Positions 23,405 to 32,608 of a DNA stretch of 64,000 nucleotides are shown piece by piece. Numbering within the stretch: position 1 is the stretch's first letter; the number at the start of each line of letters is the position of its first letter. The notes beneath the pieces were generated by a model. It saw only the letters and a program-made list of their open reading frames with translations, made no database searches and was not told the origin of the DNA. A program made the translations under genes and the position numbers. The stretch comes from Mycobacterium barrassiae. GTDB taxonomy: Bacteria; Actinomycetota; Actinomycetes; Mycobacteriales; Mycobacteriaceae. The stretch covers positions 124,001 through 188,000 of the forward strand of contig NZ_JACKUK010000014.1 of assembly GCF_025822765.1 (NCBI RefSeq). Reading direction: 5' to 3'.

Positions 23405-24142
23405 TCAGCGGTCGGCCGTTGAGAACCATTTGGTCTTCTTGCGCCACGATTCCGCCGACGTGATGGCGAACCCGGCCCCGCACATGCACGCGAAGATCCA
23501 CACCAGCGTGGAGCCGGCGTCCAAAGCCTGGAGCTGCGGAATGAAGGCGGTGGCCAGCCGGGTCAGGCAGGCAGCGATGCCCGCGGCCGACGAGACCAGG
23601 TAGATGTTGGCGACGGTGCGAGAGCGCGGATCCTGGCGCAGCACCAGCAGCGCTCGCGAGCCGTAGCCGAGCAGATAGATGAGGGTTCCGCACAACAGCA
23701 GCCAATAGATGTTCAGCCAGAAGTCTGTCGGCACCTGGAAGAAGTCGGCCTTGTAGATCTTGGCGCCGTTGCCCAGGGTGAACGCGACAAGGAGCAGCGG
23801 TATACACAACGTCGCGGGGTACTCGACGTACTGCTTGAACGACAGCCGGAGATCGTGGTCCTGCTGTAACCGGCCGAGCGCGTTGTAGACCACCGCGGAC
23901 GCCGCGACGATGTAGAGGTCGTGGCCGATATAGTCCTCGAGGTTCCATTTACCGGTGAGGGAGTGCAGGAATACGCCGAGCGTTTCCGAGGCCCACGGCG
24001 ACATGAGAAGTACGGCGCCGCCCTGCAAGGCGATGTTCAACGTTGCCGCGAACTCCCAACGGGAGGACCACGTGACGCGCCTAATCCACAGGCTCCATGC
24101 GATACAGCAAAGCGTTATCGCGATCAGAGAAGTGAGAGCCAT
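23405..24142 (-). CDS. Seven-helix membrane protein of unknown function
   Basis: 245 aa and almost entirely hydrophobic. Seven likely helices begin near residues 3, 32, 75, 111, 143, 173 and 215 (for example LIAITLCCIAWSLWI, FWLNIYWLLLCGTLIYLLGY). Conserved-looking polar patches lie between them: LEDYIGHDLYIVAASAVVYN, DHDLRLSFKQYVEYP, YGSRALLVLRQDPRSRT. There is no signal peptide, nucleotide-binding or transporter motif that I recognise. The layout recalls the membrane part of actinobacterial MAB_1171c-type proteins, which often sit beside HTH regulators, but that link is tentative. It lies 43 bp downstream of the HTH gene; a TATACT hexamer at 24181-24176 could give it its own promoter. Confidence 0.75.
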   Translation of the reverse strand: MALTSLIAITLCCIAWSLWIRRVTWSSRWEFAATLNIALQGGAVLLMSPWASETLGVFLHSLTGKWNLEDYIGHDLYIVAASAVVYNALGRLQQDHDLRLSFKQYVEYPATLCIPLLLVAFTLGNGAKIYKADFFQVPTDFWLNIYWLLLCGTLIYLLGYGSRALLVLRQDPRSRTVANIYLVSSAAGIAACLTRLATAFIPQLQALDAGSTLVWIFACMCGAGFAITSAESWRKKTKWFSTADR

Positions 24143-24185
24143 AAGTGTCGCTTTCGAGCCGCAATGTACTCAGCAAAGTATAGGG

Positions 24186-24557
24186 CTACAGGGGCGGTGC
24201 GTCACTGCGCGGCTTGAGCTCGGACAGCTTCGGGGCGCGAGTCCGTTGGGTGGTGCGGGTGGCGGTGGCCTCGCGCAGTGCGGTGGGCGCGAAGGGTGAG
24301 GACTCGAGGTAGCTCCACACCTCCTGCTCGCTCATCAGGCCGAACCGAATCTGCAGGTCGGGGTAGCTGAGGCCGAATCTATCGGCTACGCGGCGCAATT
24401 CCTCGGCGTCGGGATAGTCGCTTTCTTTGATACGCCGGTAGTACGTACTGCTCGATGTGCCGAGCGCGTCGTAAATATCCTTGGCGTCAATATCGCCGTC
24501 CAGGAGATAGTCGAGCAGGGCTTTTAGCTGTCGGCCGTTCTCGTCTGTTCGGGGCAC
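24186..24557 (-). CDS. Small HTH regulator, phage-immunity-repressor-like
   Basis: 123 aa. The DNA-binding part (about residues 13-70) reads ALLDYLLDGDIDAKDIYDAL, then SSSTYYRRIKESDYPDAEEL and RRVADRFGLSYPDLQIRFGL. The TYYRR...DYPDAEELRRVADRFGLS arrangement resembles mycobacterial and mycobacteriophage (L5/Bxb1 cluster) immunity-repressor-type proteins as I remember them. The tail is basic and Pro-rich without a known domain. GTG 24557 is chosen because TATCGT (24570-24565) lies 7 nt upstream; a GTG at 24566 would overlap that hexamer. It shares a divergent control region with the orphan domain gene and precedes the membrane protein. Confidence 0.75.
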   Translation of the reverse strand: MPRTDENGRQLKALLDYLLDGDIDAKDIYDALGTSSSTYYRRIKESDYPDAEELRRVADRFGLSYPDLQIRFGLMSEQEVWSYLESSPFAPTALREATATRTTQRTRAPKLSELKPRSDAPPL

Positions 24558-24694
24558 CTTACCCACGATAAAGCAATTTCCGACGAATGGGCAGGGGCAG
24601 CCGCAAACTGGAAGGCTTTGCCTTAATTGACACTGGCGTCACAGTTTCGGGAGCACTATCCCAAATATGGGACACCTGAGCTATCGTTGGCATT
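24558..24694. promoter_or_regulatory. Divergent control region of the accessory island
   Basis: TATCGT -10 hexamers face both ways, at 24682-24687 (plus) and 24570-24565 (minus), each 7 nt from a start codon. A TTGACA box lies at 24627-24632. Perfect inverted repeat TCCCA-AATA-TGGGA is at 24659-24672, just before the plus-strand -10. TGAC(N6)GTCA lies at 24628-24641. These are plausible binding sites for the HTH protein; none is proven. Confidence 0.5.
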
Positions 24695-25360
24695 ATGGTT
24701 GCTCCCCAGTTGCCGACAACGGCCAACGAGGTTTTCGAGGCTGTTTCCGACGCCGTTTCCGAACGTGCAATTCCAGCGATCCACATCGTGGATTACGACA
24801 CTCCGGATGGTTCACGTCCCGCGGGCATGGCGCGGGTGTCGACGACGGATACCGAAGAACTCACCGCAGAACTGGACGGGGCCATCGAGTGGCTGGGCGT
24901 CGCTTCCGACGAGATTCTTCTCGCGGCCCTGGCCCGCACGATCGCCAGGACGCTAGGCGAGGGCACCGTCGCCGTCGATATCGCCAGTCAGCGCGGCAGC
25001 ATGCTCGACGCGGTGCCGCTGACCTGTGCCACCGCCCGGCAGGTCGACGCCACCGAAATGCTGCGCAGCGTGTCGGCCATCCTCGCCTCGGCCACGGAGA
25101 GCGCTGCCGACGGGATGTCGGAGATGTACTTCAACTACCTGGGTGAGGTCCCCGAAGATGCGGTGCCGGTGCCGGTGCAGGAGACGCCGCCCGGGCTGGG
25201 CCACGCGCTGGAGATGCGGGTCTACCGCACCGGCGGCCTGGTGCACGTCGACTGGTGGTACGACACGAGCCAGTTCGAGCCCTACACCATCGAAGAGCTG
25301 GCCGAGCAGTTCCCGCGCGCGTTCTACGAAATGACCACGGACGCGCTGCCTGCCGGATAA
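24695..25360 (+). CDS. Orphan C-terminal half of an NRPS epimerization/condensation domain
   Basis: 221 aa. Residues about 60-215 match the second half of an NRPS epimerization-type condensation domain: DEILLAALARTIARTLGEG, VAVDIASQRGS, the epimerization-type motif YFNYLGEVPED, GHALEMRVYRTGGLVHVDWW and YTIEELAEQFPRA. The N-terminal half with the catalytic HHxxxD motif is absent, so it cannot be a normal condensation or epimerization enzyme. The upstream DNA does not encode a lost half, because the gene begins at a promoter-like start and the region upstream is the divergent control region. No adenylation or carrier domain is nearby. It is probably a small binding or partner protein; function unknown. 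Confidence 0.7.
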   Translation: MVAPQLPTTANEVFEAVSDAVSERAIPAIHIVDYDTPDGSRPAGMARVSTTDTEELTAELDGAIEWLGVASDEILLAALARTIARTLGEGTVAVDIASQRGSMLDAVPLTCATARQVDATEMLRSVSAILASATESAADGMSEMYFNYLGEVPEDAVPVPVQETPPGLGHALEMRVYRTGGLVHVDWWYDTSQFEPYTIEELAEQFPRAFYEMTTDALPAG

Positions 25361-25401
25361 GCGCTGGCGACCGCGCATTTCGTAGGATTTGCGCTCGTCA
25401 T

Positions 25402-25407
25402 TAGAAT
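25402..25407 (+). promoter_or_regulatory. -10 candidate for the ileS T-box transcript
   Basis: TAGAAT in an AT-rich patch; transcription would begin near 25415, just before the T-box stem I region. Confidence 0.4.
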
Positions 25408-25414
25408 CGACCAC

Positions 25415-25640
25415 ACGGCGTTGATCCGGCTATCACCGGGGAGCCTTCGGAAGAACGGCTGTTTTGGCTCAGTAGAACCGAACGGGTGGGCCCGTCATCG
25501 CCCGAAGTGAGCGGCGCACGTCGTCGATGTGCGCAAGCGGGGTGGTACCGCGGCGCTCGCGCACCGCGCGAGGTCGTCCCCGTGCCTTAGATGTGATGGG
25601 GCCTCCGAAGGCGGAGGCCGCAGATTGGGCACAGGAGACA
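25415..25640 (+). promoter_or_regulatory. T-box riboswitch, ileS leader (translational type)
   Basis: Most of the 281-bp gap before ileS is a T-box leader. The specifier hairpin CCGG-CTATCA-CCGG (25426-25439) shows the isoleucine codon ATC (25432-25434) in its loop: a short stem I, as in actinobacterial ileS leaders. The stem II region AGTAGAACCGAACGGG follows near 25471. The T-box sequence GGGGTGGTACCGCG (25539-25552) has TGGT at 25543-25546, able to pair with the ACCA end of tRNA-Ile. A perfect 8-bp hairpin, GGCCTCCG-AAGG-CGGAGGCC (25600-25619), has no T-run after it. The ileS ribosome site AGGAG is 25633-25637, and GTGCC (25581-25585) could pair with GGCAC next to it. Control is therefore probably of translation initiation. 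Confidence 0.9.
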
Positions 25641-25641
25641 C

Positions 25642-28600
25642 GTGACCGCCTACCCGAAGCCGGCCGCCGGGGCACCCCACTTCCCGGCGCTGGAGGCCGA
25701 CGTCCTGAACTACTGGGAGTCCGACGACACGTTCCGCGCCAGCATCGCGCGCCGCGAGGGATCGCCGGAGTACGTGTTCTACGACGGTCCGCCCTTCGCC
25801 AACGGCCTCCCGCACTACGGCCACCTGCTGACCGGCTATGTGAAGGACATCGTGCCGCGCTACCGCACCATGCGCGGCTACAAGGTGGACCGCCGCTTCG
25901 GCTGGGACACCCACGGCCTGCCCGCCGAACTTGAGGTCCAGCGCCAACTCGCGATCACCGACAAGGCGCAGATCGAGGAGATGGGCATCGAGAAGTTCAA
26001 CGCGGCCTGCCGCGCGTCGGTGCTCAAGTACACCAACGAATGGCAGGCCTACGTCACGCGGCAGGCCCGCTGGGTGGACTTCGAAAACGATTACAAGACA
26101 CTGGATCCCGGCTTCATGGAGTCGGTGATCTGGGCATTCAAACAACTGTGGGACAAGGGCCTGGCGTATGAGGGCAACCGGGTCCTCCCGTACTGCTGGA
26201 ACGACGAGACGCCGCTGTCCAGCCATGAGCTGCGCATGGACGACGACGTCTACCAGAGCCGCCAGGATCCGGCGATCACCGTCGGTTTCCAGGTCAGCAC
26301 AGGCGATTTGGCTGGCGCTTACCTGCTGATCTGGACGACGACGCCGTGGACGCTGCCGTCCAACCAGGCCGTCGCGGTGCACCCCGACGTGACCTACGTC
26401 GTCGTGGCGGGCCCCGACGGGAACCGCTACGTGCTGGCCGAGGCCCGGCTGGCGGCCTATGCGCGCGAACTCGGCGACGAGCCGGAGATCCTCGGCACCT
26501 ACAGCGGCAGCGATCTGCTCGGTGTGCAGTATCTGCCGCCGTTCCCGTACTTCATGGACGCGCCGAACTCATTTCGGGTGTTGCCCGCCGACTTCGTCAG
26601 CACCGAGGACGGCACCGGCATCGTGCACATGTCGCCCGCGTACGGCGAGGACGACATGGCCACCGCATCGGCGGCCGACATCGTCGCCGTCACCCCGGTC
26701 GACTCCAAGGGCCGGTTCGACGCGACCGTGCCCGAGTACGCGGGCCAGCACGTCTTCGACGCCAACCCGCAGATCATCCGCGACCTGAAGAACCAGAGCC
26801 GCGCCGCTGCCGCGAACGGGGCGGTGCTACTGCGGCACGAGACCTACGAACACTCGTACCCGCACTGCTGGCGGTGCCGGAACCCGTTGATCTACCGGGC
26901 CGTATCGTCGTGGTTCATCAAGGTCACCGAATTCCGTGATCGGATGGTCGAGCTCAATCAGGAAATCACCTGGTATCCCGAGCACGTCAAGGACGGTCAG
27001 TTCGGCAAGTGGCTGCAGGGCGCCCGCGACTGGTCGATCTCTCGAAACCGCTACTGGGGCAGCCCCATTCCGGTCTGGAAGTCCGACGACCCGGCGTATC
27101 CACGCATCGACGTGTACGGCAGTCTCGACGAGCTCGAGCGCGACTTCGGCGTGCGCCCGACGGATCTGCACCGGCCCTTCATCGACGAACTGACCCGGCC
27201 CAACCCCGACGACCCGACCGGCCGGTCGACGATGCGGCGCATCGAGGACGTGTTCGACGTGTGGTTCGACTCCGGTTCGATGCCCTACGCCCAGGTGCAC
27301 TATCCGTTCGAGAATGCGGATTGGTTCGACACCCACTTCCCGGGCGACTTCATCGTCGAGTACATCGGCCAGACCCGCGGCTGGTTCTACACGATGCACA
27401 TCCTGGCGACCGCGCTGTTCGACCGTCCCGCGTTCAAAACCTGTGTCGCACACGGCATCGTGCTCGGTAACGACGGGCAGAAGATGAGCAAGTCGCTGCG
27501 CAACTACCCCGACGTCACCGAGGTGTTCGACCGCGACGGCTCCGACGCGATGCGCTGGTTCTTGATGGCATCGCCGATCCTTCGTGGCGGCAACCTGATC
27601 GTCACCGAACAGGGCATCCGCGAAGGCGTCCGCCAGGTACAGCTGCCGCTGTGGAACGCCTACACGTTCCTGGCGCTCTACGCCCCGAAGAAGGGGACGT
27701 GGCGCACCGACTCCACCCACGTGTTGGATCGCTACATCCTGGCCAAGCTCGCCGAGCTGCGTGACAGCCTCACCGAGTCGCTGGACGTCTGCGATATCTC
27801 GGGCGCCTGTGACCAGTTGCGCCAGTTCACCGATGCGTTGACGAATTGGTATGTGCGACGGTCACGTTCGCGGTTCTGGGAAGAGGATCCCGACGCCATC
27901 GACACACTGCACACCGTGCTCGAGGTGACGTGCAGGCTTGCCGCGCCGCTGCTTCCGCTCGTCACCGAGATCATCTGGCGCGGGGTGACCGGTGAACGCT
28001 CGGTGCATCTGACCGACTGGCCGGAAGCAGACCTCCTGCCGAAGGACCCGCAGTTGGTGGCCGATATGGACCTGGTCCGGGTGGTCGCCTCGGCGGGTTC
28101 GTCGCTGCGCAAGGCCAAGAAGCTGCGGGTGCGGTTGCCCTTGCCGAAACTCACGGTGGCCGTTGATGATCCGCGACGGCTCGAGCCGTACCGCGACATC
28201 ATCGCCGACGAGCTCAACGTCAAGACGGTCGAGCTCACCGACGACATCGCCACCTACGGCCGTTTCGAGTTGACCGTCAACGCCAAGGTGGCCGGCCCTC
28301 GGTTGGGCCGCGACGTGCAGGCCGCCATCAAGGCCGTGAAGGCCGGCGAGGCCGTCGCCAACGACGACGGAACGCTGACCGCGGGACCGGCGGTGCTGCA
28401 GCCCGACGAGTACAGCTCCCGGCTGGTGGCCGCCGACCCCGAGTACACCGCGGCGCTGCCTGACGGCGCCGGACTGGTGGTGCTCGACGGCACGGTCACC
28501 GAGGAGCTCGAGGCCGAGGGCTGGGCCAAGGACCGCATCCGGGAACTGCAGGAGCTGCGGAAGTCGACGGGGCTGGACGTCTCGGATCGCATCTCCGTGG

Positions 28601-28755
28601 TGATGTCGGTGCCGCCCGCCCATCAGGACTGGGCGCGCACCCACAGCGAGCTCATCGCGCGCGAAATCCTCGCCACCAGCTTCGAATTCGGTGATCCGGA
28701 GGACGGCAGCGAGATCGGCGACGGCGTCTCGGTGGCCATCGCGAAGGTCAACTGA
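25642..28755 (+). CDS. ileS: Isoleucyl-tRNA synthetase (eukaryote-like type)
   Basis: 1037 aa (1041 in M. tuberculosis), GTG start with AGGAG 4 nt upstream. Class I motifs: HIGH as HYGH (residues 58-61, in [17 protein letters not shown]) and KMSKS (614-618). The editing (CP1) domain lies between, with [17 protein letters not shown]. Zinc-type cysteines HCWRCRNPL are present. The [13 protein letters not shown] form belongs to the eukaryote-like class that underlies natural mupirocin resistance in mycobacteria. Its leader is a T-box responding to uncharged tRNA-Ile. The 3' end overlaps a minus-strand S4 gene by 8 bp. Confidence 0.97.
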   Translation: MTAYPKPAAGAPHFPALEADVLNYWESDDTFRASIARREGSPEYVFYDGPPFANGLPHYGHLLTGYVKDIVPRYRTMRGYKVDRRFGWDTHGLPAELEVQRQLAITDKAQIEEMGIEKFNAACRASVLKYTNEWQAYVTRQARWVDFENDYKTLDPGFMESVIWAFKQLWDKGLAYEGNRVLPYCWNDETPLSSHELRMDDDVYQSRQDPAITVGFQVSTGDLAGAYLLIWTTTPWTLPSNQAVAVHPDVTYVVVAGPDGNRYVLAEARLAAYARELGDEPEILGTYSGSDLLGVQYLPPFPYFMDAPNSFRVLPADFVSTEDGTGIVHMSPAYGEDDMATASAADIVAVTPVDSKGRFDATVPEYAGQHVFDANPQIIRDLKNQSRAAAANGAVLLRHETYEHSYPHCWRCRNPLIYRAVSSWFIKVTEFRDRMVELNQEITWYPEHVKDGQFGKWLQGARDWSISRNRYWGSPIPVWKSDDPAYPRIDVYGSLDELERDFGVRPTDLHRPFIDELTRPNPDDPTGRSTMRRIEDVFDVWFDSGSMPYAQVHYPFENADWFDTHFPGDFIVEYIGQTRGWFYTMHILATALFDRPAFKTCVAHGIVLGNDGQKMSKSLRNYPDVTEVFDRDGSDAMRWFLMASPILRGGNLIVTEQGIREGVRQVQLPLWNAYTFLALYAPKKGTWRTDSTHVLDRYILAKLAELRDSLTESLDVCDISGACDQLRQFTDALTNWYVRRSRSRFWEEDPDAIDTLHTVLEVTCRLAAPLLPLVTEIIWRGVTGERSVHLTDWPEADLLPKDPQLVADMDLVRVVASAGSSLRKAKKLRVRLPLPKLTVAVDDPRRLEPYRDIIADELNVKTVELTDDIATYGRFELTVNAKVAGPRLGRDVQAAIKAVKAGEAVANDDGTLTAGPAVLQPDEYSSRLVAADPEYTAALPDGAGLVVLDGTVTEELEAEGWAKDRIRELQELRKSTGLDVSDRISVVMSVPPAHQDWARTHSELIAREILATSFEFGDPEDGSEIGDGVSVAIAKVN

Positions 28756-28963
28756 CCCGAGCGCGACGGCCTTCGAACTCCACGATGTCGCCCGATCGCA
28801 GCTGTCGACCTCTGCGGCGCTCGACTAGTTCGTTGACGATAACCAGCCCGTCCGCGATTGCCGCCTTGGCGTCGGCTCCGCTGTCGATCAGCCCCGCCAG
28901 TTTCAAGAACTGGCCCAAGCGGATCGTCTCGTCGCGGATCGGCACATCGTTCACGCCGGTCAC
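28748..28963 (-). CDS. Small S4-domain RNA-binding protein
   Basis: 71 aa, essentially one S4 domain: [52 protein letters not shown]. It resembles the YbcJ/YaaA-type small S4 proteins linked to ribosome or tRNA quality control. The GTG start overlaps the stop of the LLM oxidoreductase gene by 4 bp, so it is the last gene of a three-gene minus-strand operon. The 3' end overlaps ileS by 8 bp. The specific RNA target is unknown. Confidence 0.88.
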   Translation of the reverse strand: MTGVNDVPIRDETIRLGQFLKLAGLIDSGADAKAAIADGLVIVNELVERRRGRQLRSGDIVEFEGRRARVS

Positions 28964-30012
28964 GTCGCCGACCGTCCGGTGACCCTGCCCGGGATCGCCT
29001 TGATGCGCCTGACCATCGCGGCGAATTCGTCGTCATCGTCCGGGTTGGGCGGCGTGTCGAGTGCGATCCCGTCGCAGACGCCGTCGTACCAGGACGCCAG
29101 CACGTCGGGTAGCTCGGCGTAAGTGCCCTGCGGGACGAGTCGGTCCATCACGTCGTCGGAGAGGACACCGGCCAGCGTCGACCATTCCTTGCGCCGGGTG
29201 TGCTCGCTGAGGCGGGCGGCGACGTCGTGCAACCCGAACAGCTCGAGCGTGCGTTGATAGGCCGGCGTGGAGTAGAGGAACGCCAGTTCCGCGCGCAGAT
29301 CGTCGCGTGCGGCGGCGACGGCCGCCCGGTCACGTCCGGCGATCACCCGCGGCACCACCACCAGCTGCGGTCCGCCGTCGGTGCGGCCCTCCTTGGCCGC
29401 ACCGGCGGCCAGTGCGGGCAGCACGTATTCGCGCAGCACCGCCGGGTGCGAACTGGTGGTGTGGGCGACGAAACCGTCGGCCACGGCGCCGGCAAGCGTG
29501 CACATCCTGCGGTTGACGCCGCCGGTCCAGATCGGCGGGGGAACCGTGCCGATCGGCCCGGGGTTGAAGTACGGCTGCAGGCGGGTGAACGTGTAGTGGC
29601 TGCCGTGGTAGTCCAGATTCCCGCCCTCGGCGAAGGCGGTGAAGATCGCGCGCAGCGACGCGACATAGTCGCGCAGCTGCGCGGCGGGGTCACTCCAGGG
29701 CATCGAGAAACGTCCGACGATGTTGCCCCGCACCTGCGTGGCGATTCCGAGCTGAAAGCGGCCCCCCGAGTAGCGGGCCAGCTCCCACGCAGCGCAGGCG
29801 GTGACCATCGGGCTGCGCGCGAAGGCGACGATCATGCTGGTTCGCACCACCAGCGTCGTGCTGTGCTCCAGGGCGAGCGTGCACACGGCGAACGGATCGC
29901 GCACCGTCTCGGAGATGTGAACACCGTCGAAGCCCATGTCCTCGATGCGCTGCACCTCGTCGGCCACCTCGCTCAGGTGCATGCTGGCCGGAAGTGACGT
30001 GACTACGTCCAC
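28960..30012 (-). CDS. LLM-class (probably F420-dependent) oxidoreductase
   Basis: 350 aa of the luciferase-like monooxygenase TIM-barrel family. Visible: [20 protein letters not shown] at the N-terminus, [37 protein letters not shown] and the cofactor-loop region [20 protein letters not shown], then [12 protein letters not shown]. In mycobacteria most of this group use F420; the substrate is unknown. GTG 30012 is chosen because GGAGG lies 8 nt upstream; the frame stays open for 53 further codons with shadow-like Arg-rich sequence. It overlaps the ferritin-like gene by 10 bp and the S4 gene by 4 bp. Confidence 0.88.
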   Translation of the reverse strand: MDVVTSLPASMHLSEVADEVQRIEDMGFDGVHISETVRDPFAVCTLALEHSTTLVVRTSMIVAFARSPMVTACAAWELARYSGGRFQLGIATQVRGNIVGRFSMPWSDPAAQLRDYVASLRAIFTAFAEGGNLDYHGSHYTFTRLQPYFNPGPIGTVPPPIWTGGVNRRMCTLAGAVADGFVAHTTSSHPAVLREYVLPALAAGAAKEGRTDGGPQLVVVPRVIAGRDRAAVAAARDDLRAELAFLYSTPAYQRTLELFGLHDVAARLSEHTRRKEWSTLAGVLSDDVMDRLVPQGTYAELPDVLASWYDGVCDGIALDTPPNPDDDDEFAAMVRRIKAIPGRVTGRSAT

Positions 30013-30758
30013 GACGCCCACCTCCGGCGGGACATCACGGCCGCGGTCAAACGGGCGAAATCGCCGAGCACGTCGCGGACGAACCCGGTGCGGCGATAAC
30101 CGATCGCGTCGAGCGCGCCCCGGTGATCGAACGCGACCACCACGGTCGCGCCCACGGCGACCAGCCACCACAGGCCGAGAGCCAGGGCGCGCAGCGGCGC
30201 AGGCGAATCGGCGAAACCGTCGCGCAGGCGGTCTCGCTGAAACCGCACGTGGGCGTGTTCGTCGTCGACGATGCGCGCCGCCACGGCACGGGTGACCGGG
30301 TCGGGGCCTGCCGACGCGAGGCCGCCGTAGTACGACAGCGCGACGACCTCGGCGACGGTCAACACCATCAACTCGGTACGCAACCCCATCAGCCGGCGCA
30401 GGCGCACGAACACCGCGTCCGACCAGTGCCTGCTCATGGGGGTGCCGCCGAGGTAGCCGAGCAGTCGCAACAGGAGCGCGGCGTGCTGCTGTTCCTCGGC
30501 GACGAAAAGGCCGATGGCGCGCACATATTCGGGGTCGCCGGCCCGCTGCGCGTTACGCAGCAACTGGCGCCCGTCGCCGCTTTCACCGAGCTGGAACCGC
30601 CGCACCGATTCGATCAGCGGACGCCGTACGGGCTCGGGGACGTCGCAGTCGGCGTCGAAGTCGATGGCAGCGTCCACCTCGGCGTGCACGGCTTCATTCG
30701 CCTCGAAGTGGTCGACCCATCGGCCGAAGGTGCTGAGCCGACCGACAGGTTGCGTCAT
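30003..30758 (-). CDS. Ferritin-like diiron-type protein with membrane segment
   Basis: 251 aa. A four-helix-bundle pattern with two ExxH motifs, [12 protein letters not shown] (about residue 92) and [12 protein letters not shown] (about 168), suggests a carboxylate-bridged diiron site. A hydrophobic segment ([23 protein letters not shown], about 190-212) suggests membrane attachment. Coenzyme-Q7/ferritin-like enzymes share this look, but the reaction is unknown. ATG 30758 has TAGCCT 7 nt upstream, so it is probably leaderless and divergent from dinX with only 33 bp between start codons. First gene of the ferritin-like/LLM/S4 operon. Confidence 0.78.
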   Translation of the reverse strand: MTQPVGRLSTFGRWVDHFEANEAVHAEVDAAIDFDADCDVPEPVRRPLIESVRRFQLGESGDGRQLLRNAQRAGDPEYVRAIGLFVAEEQQHAALLLRLLGYLGGTPMSRHWSDAVFVRLRRLMGLRTELMVLTVAEVVALSYYGGLASAGPDPVTRAVAARIVDDEHAHVRFQRDRLRDGFADSPAPLRALALGLWWLVAVGATVVVAFDHRGALDAIGYRRTGFVRDVLGDFARLTAAVMSRRRWASWT

Positions 30759-30791
30759 GGACGCCAGGCTAGCGAAATAGCATCGGCGGAT

Positions 30792-32156
30792 GTGGACGGT
30801 CGATGGGTACTGCATCTCGACATGGACGCGTTCTTCGCGTCCGTCGAGCAGCTGACCCGTCCCACCCTTCGTGGCCGGCCGGTCCTGGTCGGCGGGCTGG
30901 GCGGCCGCGGTGTGGTCGCGGGCGCCAGCTACGAGTCCAGGGTGTTCGGCGCCCGGTCCGCGATGCCCATGCACCAGGCCCGCCGGATGGTGGGCGCCGC
31001 CGCCGTCGTGCTGCCCCCACGCGGTGTCGTCTACGGCGTCGCCAGTCGCCGGGTGTTCGACACCGTGCGCAGCTTCGTGCCGGTGCTGGAACAGCTCTCG
31101 TTCGACGAGGCGTTCGCAGAGCCCGCCGAACTCGCCGGTGCATCGGAGGATGACGTCGAAGCGTTCTGCCGGATCGTGAAGTCGCGGGTGCTCGACGAGA
31201 CCGGATTGATCGCGTCCGTGGGCGCCGGATCGGGTAAGCAGGTCGCCAAGATCGCCTCGGACCTCGCCAAACCCGACGGCGTGCGGGTGGTGGCCCGCAG
31301 CGAGGAGCGCACGCTGCTCAACGGGTTGCCCGTGCGCAGGCTGTGGGGCATCGGACCGGTCGCCGAGGAGAAATTGCACCGGCTCGGCATCGACACCATC
31401 GGCGCCTTCGCGGCGCTGAGCGATGCCGAGGCCGCCGACATCCTCGGCGGCGCCGTCGGCGCGGCGCTGCACCGGCTGGCGCAGGGAATCGACGACCGGC
31501 CCGTCGCCGAGAACTCGCCCGCCAAGCAGATCAGCGCGGAATCGACGTTCCCCGAGGACCTCACCACGCTCGATCAGCTCCGTGAAGCGGTGGCGCGCAT
31601 CGGCGAACACGCGCACACCCGGCTGCAGAAGGACGGTCGCGGCGCCCGCACCATCACCGTCAAACTCAAGAAATCCGACATGAGCATCCTCACCCGGTCG
31701 GCCACCCTGCCGTACGCGACCACCGATGCCCCCACCCTGATCGCCACCGCGCGCCGACTGCTGCTGGACCCCATCGAGGTCGGCCCTATTCGCCTTGTCG
31801 GCGTTGGCTTTTCGGGCCTGTCAGAGGTGCAGCAGGAATCGCTGTTCCCGGATCTGGAGTTGGTGGCAGAGGAGGTCTCCAGCACCGGCCTGCCGCCGAC
31901 GCTGACCGAAGCCGCCGCGACACCCCCGGCGTGGCGAGTCGGCGACGACGTCGCCCACAGCACTCACGGGCACGGCTGGGTGCAGGGCGCCGGCCACGGC
32001 GTGATGACCGTGCGTTTCGAGACCCGCAGCACCGGGCCAGGACCGGTGCGCACACTTCCGCACGACGATCCCGACGTCGTCCGGGCCAATCCCGTCGACA
32101 GCCTGGACTGGCCGGCCTACGTCGACGAGCTCAGCCGCTACCAGAGCTCGCCGTAG
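30792..32156 (+). CDS. dinX: Y-family DNA polymerase IV (DinX)
   Basis: 454 aa (458 in M. tuberculosis DinX/DinB1). Translesion polymerase. Palm motifs: [17 protein letters not shown] near the N-terminus (first metal Asp) and [10 protein letters not shown] (catalytic Asp-Glu). The helix-hairpin-helix part has [22 protein letters not shown] beta-clamp-binding motif QESLF sits at residues 348-352, and a C-terminal extension of about 100 residues ([19 protein letters not shown]) is typical of mycobacterial DinX. The frame is open far upstream, but that part is antisense to the ferritin-like gene. GTG 30792 has TAGCAT (30778-30783) 8 nt upstream. Confidence 0.93.
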   Translation: MDGRWVLHLDMDAFFASVEQLTRPTLRGRPVLVGGLGGRGVVAGASYESRVFGARSAMPMHQARRMVGAAAVVLPPRGVVYGVASRRVFDTVRSFVPVLEQLSFDEAFAEPAELAGASEDDVEAFCRIVKSRVLDETGLIASVGAGSGKQVAKIASDLAKPDGVRVVARSEERTLLNGLPVRRLWGIGPVAEEKLHRLGIDTIGAFAALSDAEAADILGGAVGAALHRLAQGIDDRPVAENSPAKQISAESTFPEDLTTLDQLREAVARIGEHAHTRLQKDGRGARTITVKLKKSDMSILTRSATLPYATTDAPTLIATARRLLLDPIEVGPIRLVGVGFSGLSEVQQESLFPDLELVAEEVSSTGLPPTLTEAAATPPAWRVGDDVAHSTHGHGWVQGAGHGVMTVRFETRSTGPGPVRTLPHDDPDVVRANPVDSLDWPAYVDELSRYQSSP

Positions 32157-32596
32157 CCGGTGGCCAGGAGGAACCCGTGGTTGTCGTAGGTCTCGCAGCG
32201 CACGACGTCGTCGTCGTCGACCGCGCAGCTGGCGCCCCAGTTCTCCAGCCGGTGCCCGGCGGGTAGGACGTCGACGTCGCGGGTGAAGGTGGCGGTGTCG
32301 GAGTGGAGGTACTCTGCCGGGCCCCAACTGTTGACGACCGTCTGGTTGGTGCCTGCAGGCGCATCGGCGGGGACGGCGTCGCAGCCGACCGGACCGCCGT
32401 TGGGGCCGATGCCGCACGACCGGCCGTCGGGGGTCTTGAAGTACACGTAGTAGAAGTCCTGGGCGGTGGTGTATCGACCCTGGGCCACGGGGTAGTCGCG
32501 GATGTCGTCGTCGGGGGCCGGCTGGGCACCCGCGCTCGGCGCGGCCGTCAGGGCGAGGCCGACGATCCCGGCGGCGGCGACGTACGCAGCGTTCAC
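32138..32596 (-). CDS. Secreted hypothetical protein
   Basis: 152 aa, GTG start directly after GGAGG. A Sec signal peptide ([22 protein letters not shown], cleaved near residue 24) is followed by an acidic, Cys-containing mature domain with about four cysteines ([27 protein letters not shown]) that could form two disulphides. It resembles the small secreted proteins of mycobacteria with a GIGPxGxxxGCD motif. Function unknown. The 3' end overlaps dinX by 19 bp on the other strand; ansA ends 12 bp upstream, so it may be the second gene of an ansA operon. Confidence 0.82.
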   Translation of the reverse strand: MNAAYVAAAGIVGLALTAAPSAGAQPAPDDDIRDYPVAQGRYTTAQDFYYVYFKTPDGRSCGIGPNGGPVGCDAVPADAPAGTNQTVVNSWGPAEYLHSDTATFTRDVDVLPAGHRLENWGASCAVDDDDVVRCETYDNHGFLLATGYGELW

Positions 32597-32608
32597 CCCT
32601 CCTGCATA

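Noticed and set aside
25600-25619. 8-bp hairpin before ileS as a Rho-independent terminator (transcriptional T-box)
   Set aside because: No T-run follows (CGCAGATTGGG), and actinobacterial ileS T-boxes act on translation.
28748-28755. Frameshift or misannotation at the ileS/S4 junction
   Set aside because: Both frames end with proper stops and have full-length, intact domains; it is a simple 8-bp tail overlap.
30123-30791. N-terminal extension of dinX by more than 200 residues
   Set aside because: It is antisense to the ferritin-like gene, and [13 protein letters not shown] begins within ten residues of GTG 30792, as in other DinB proteins.
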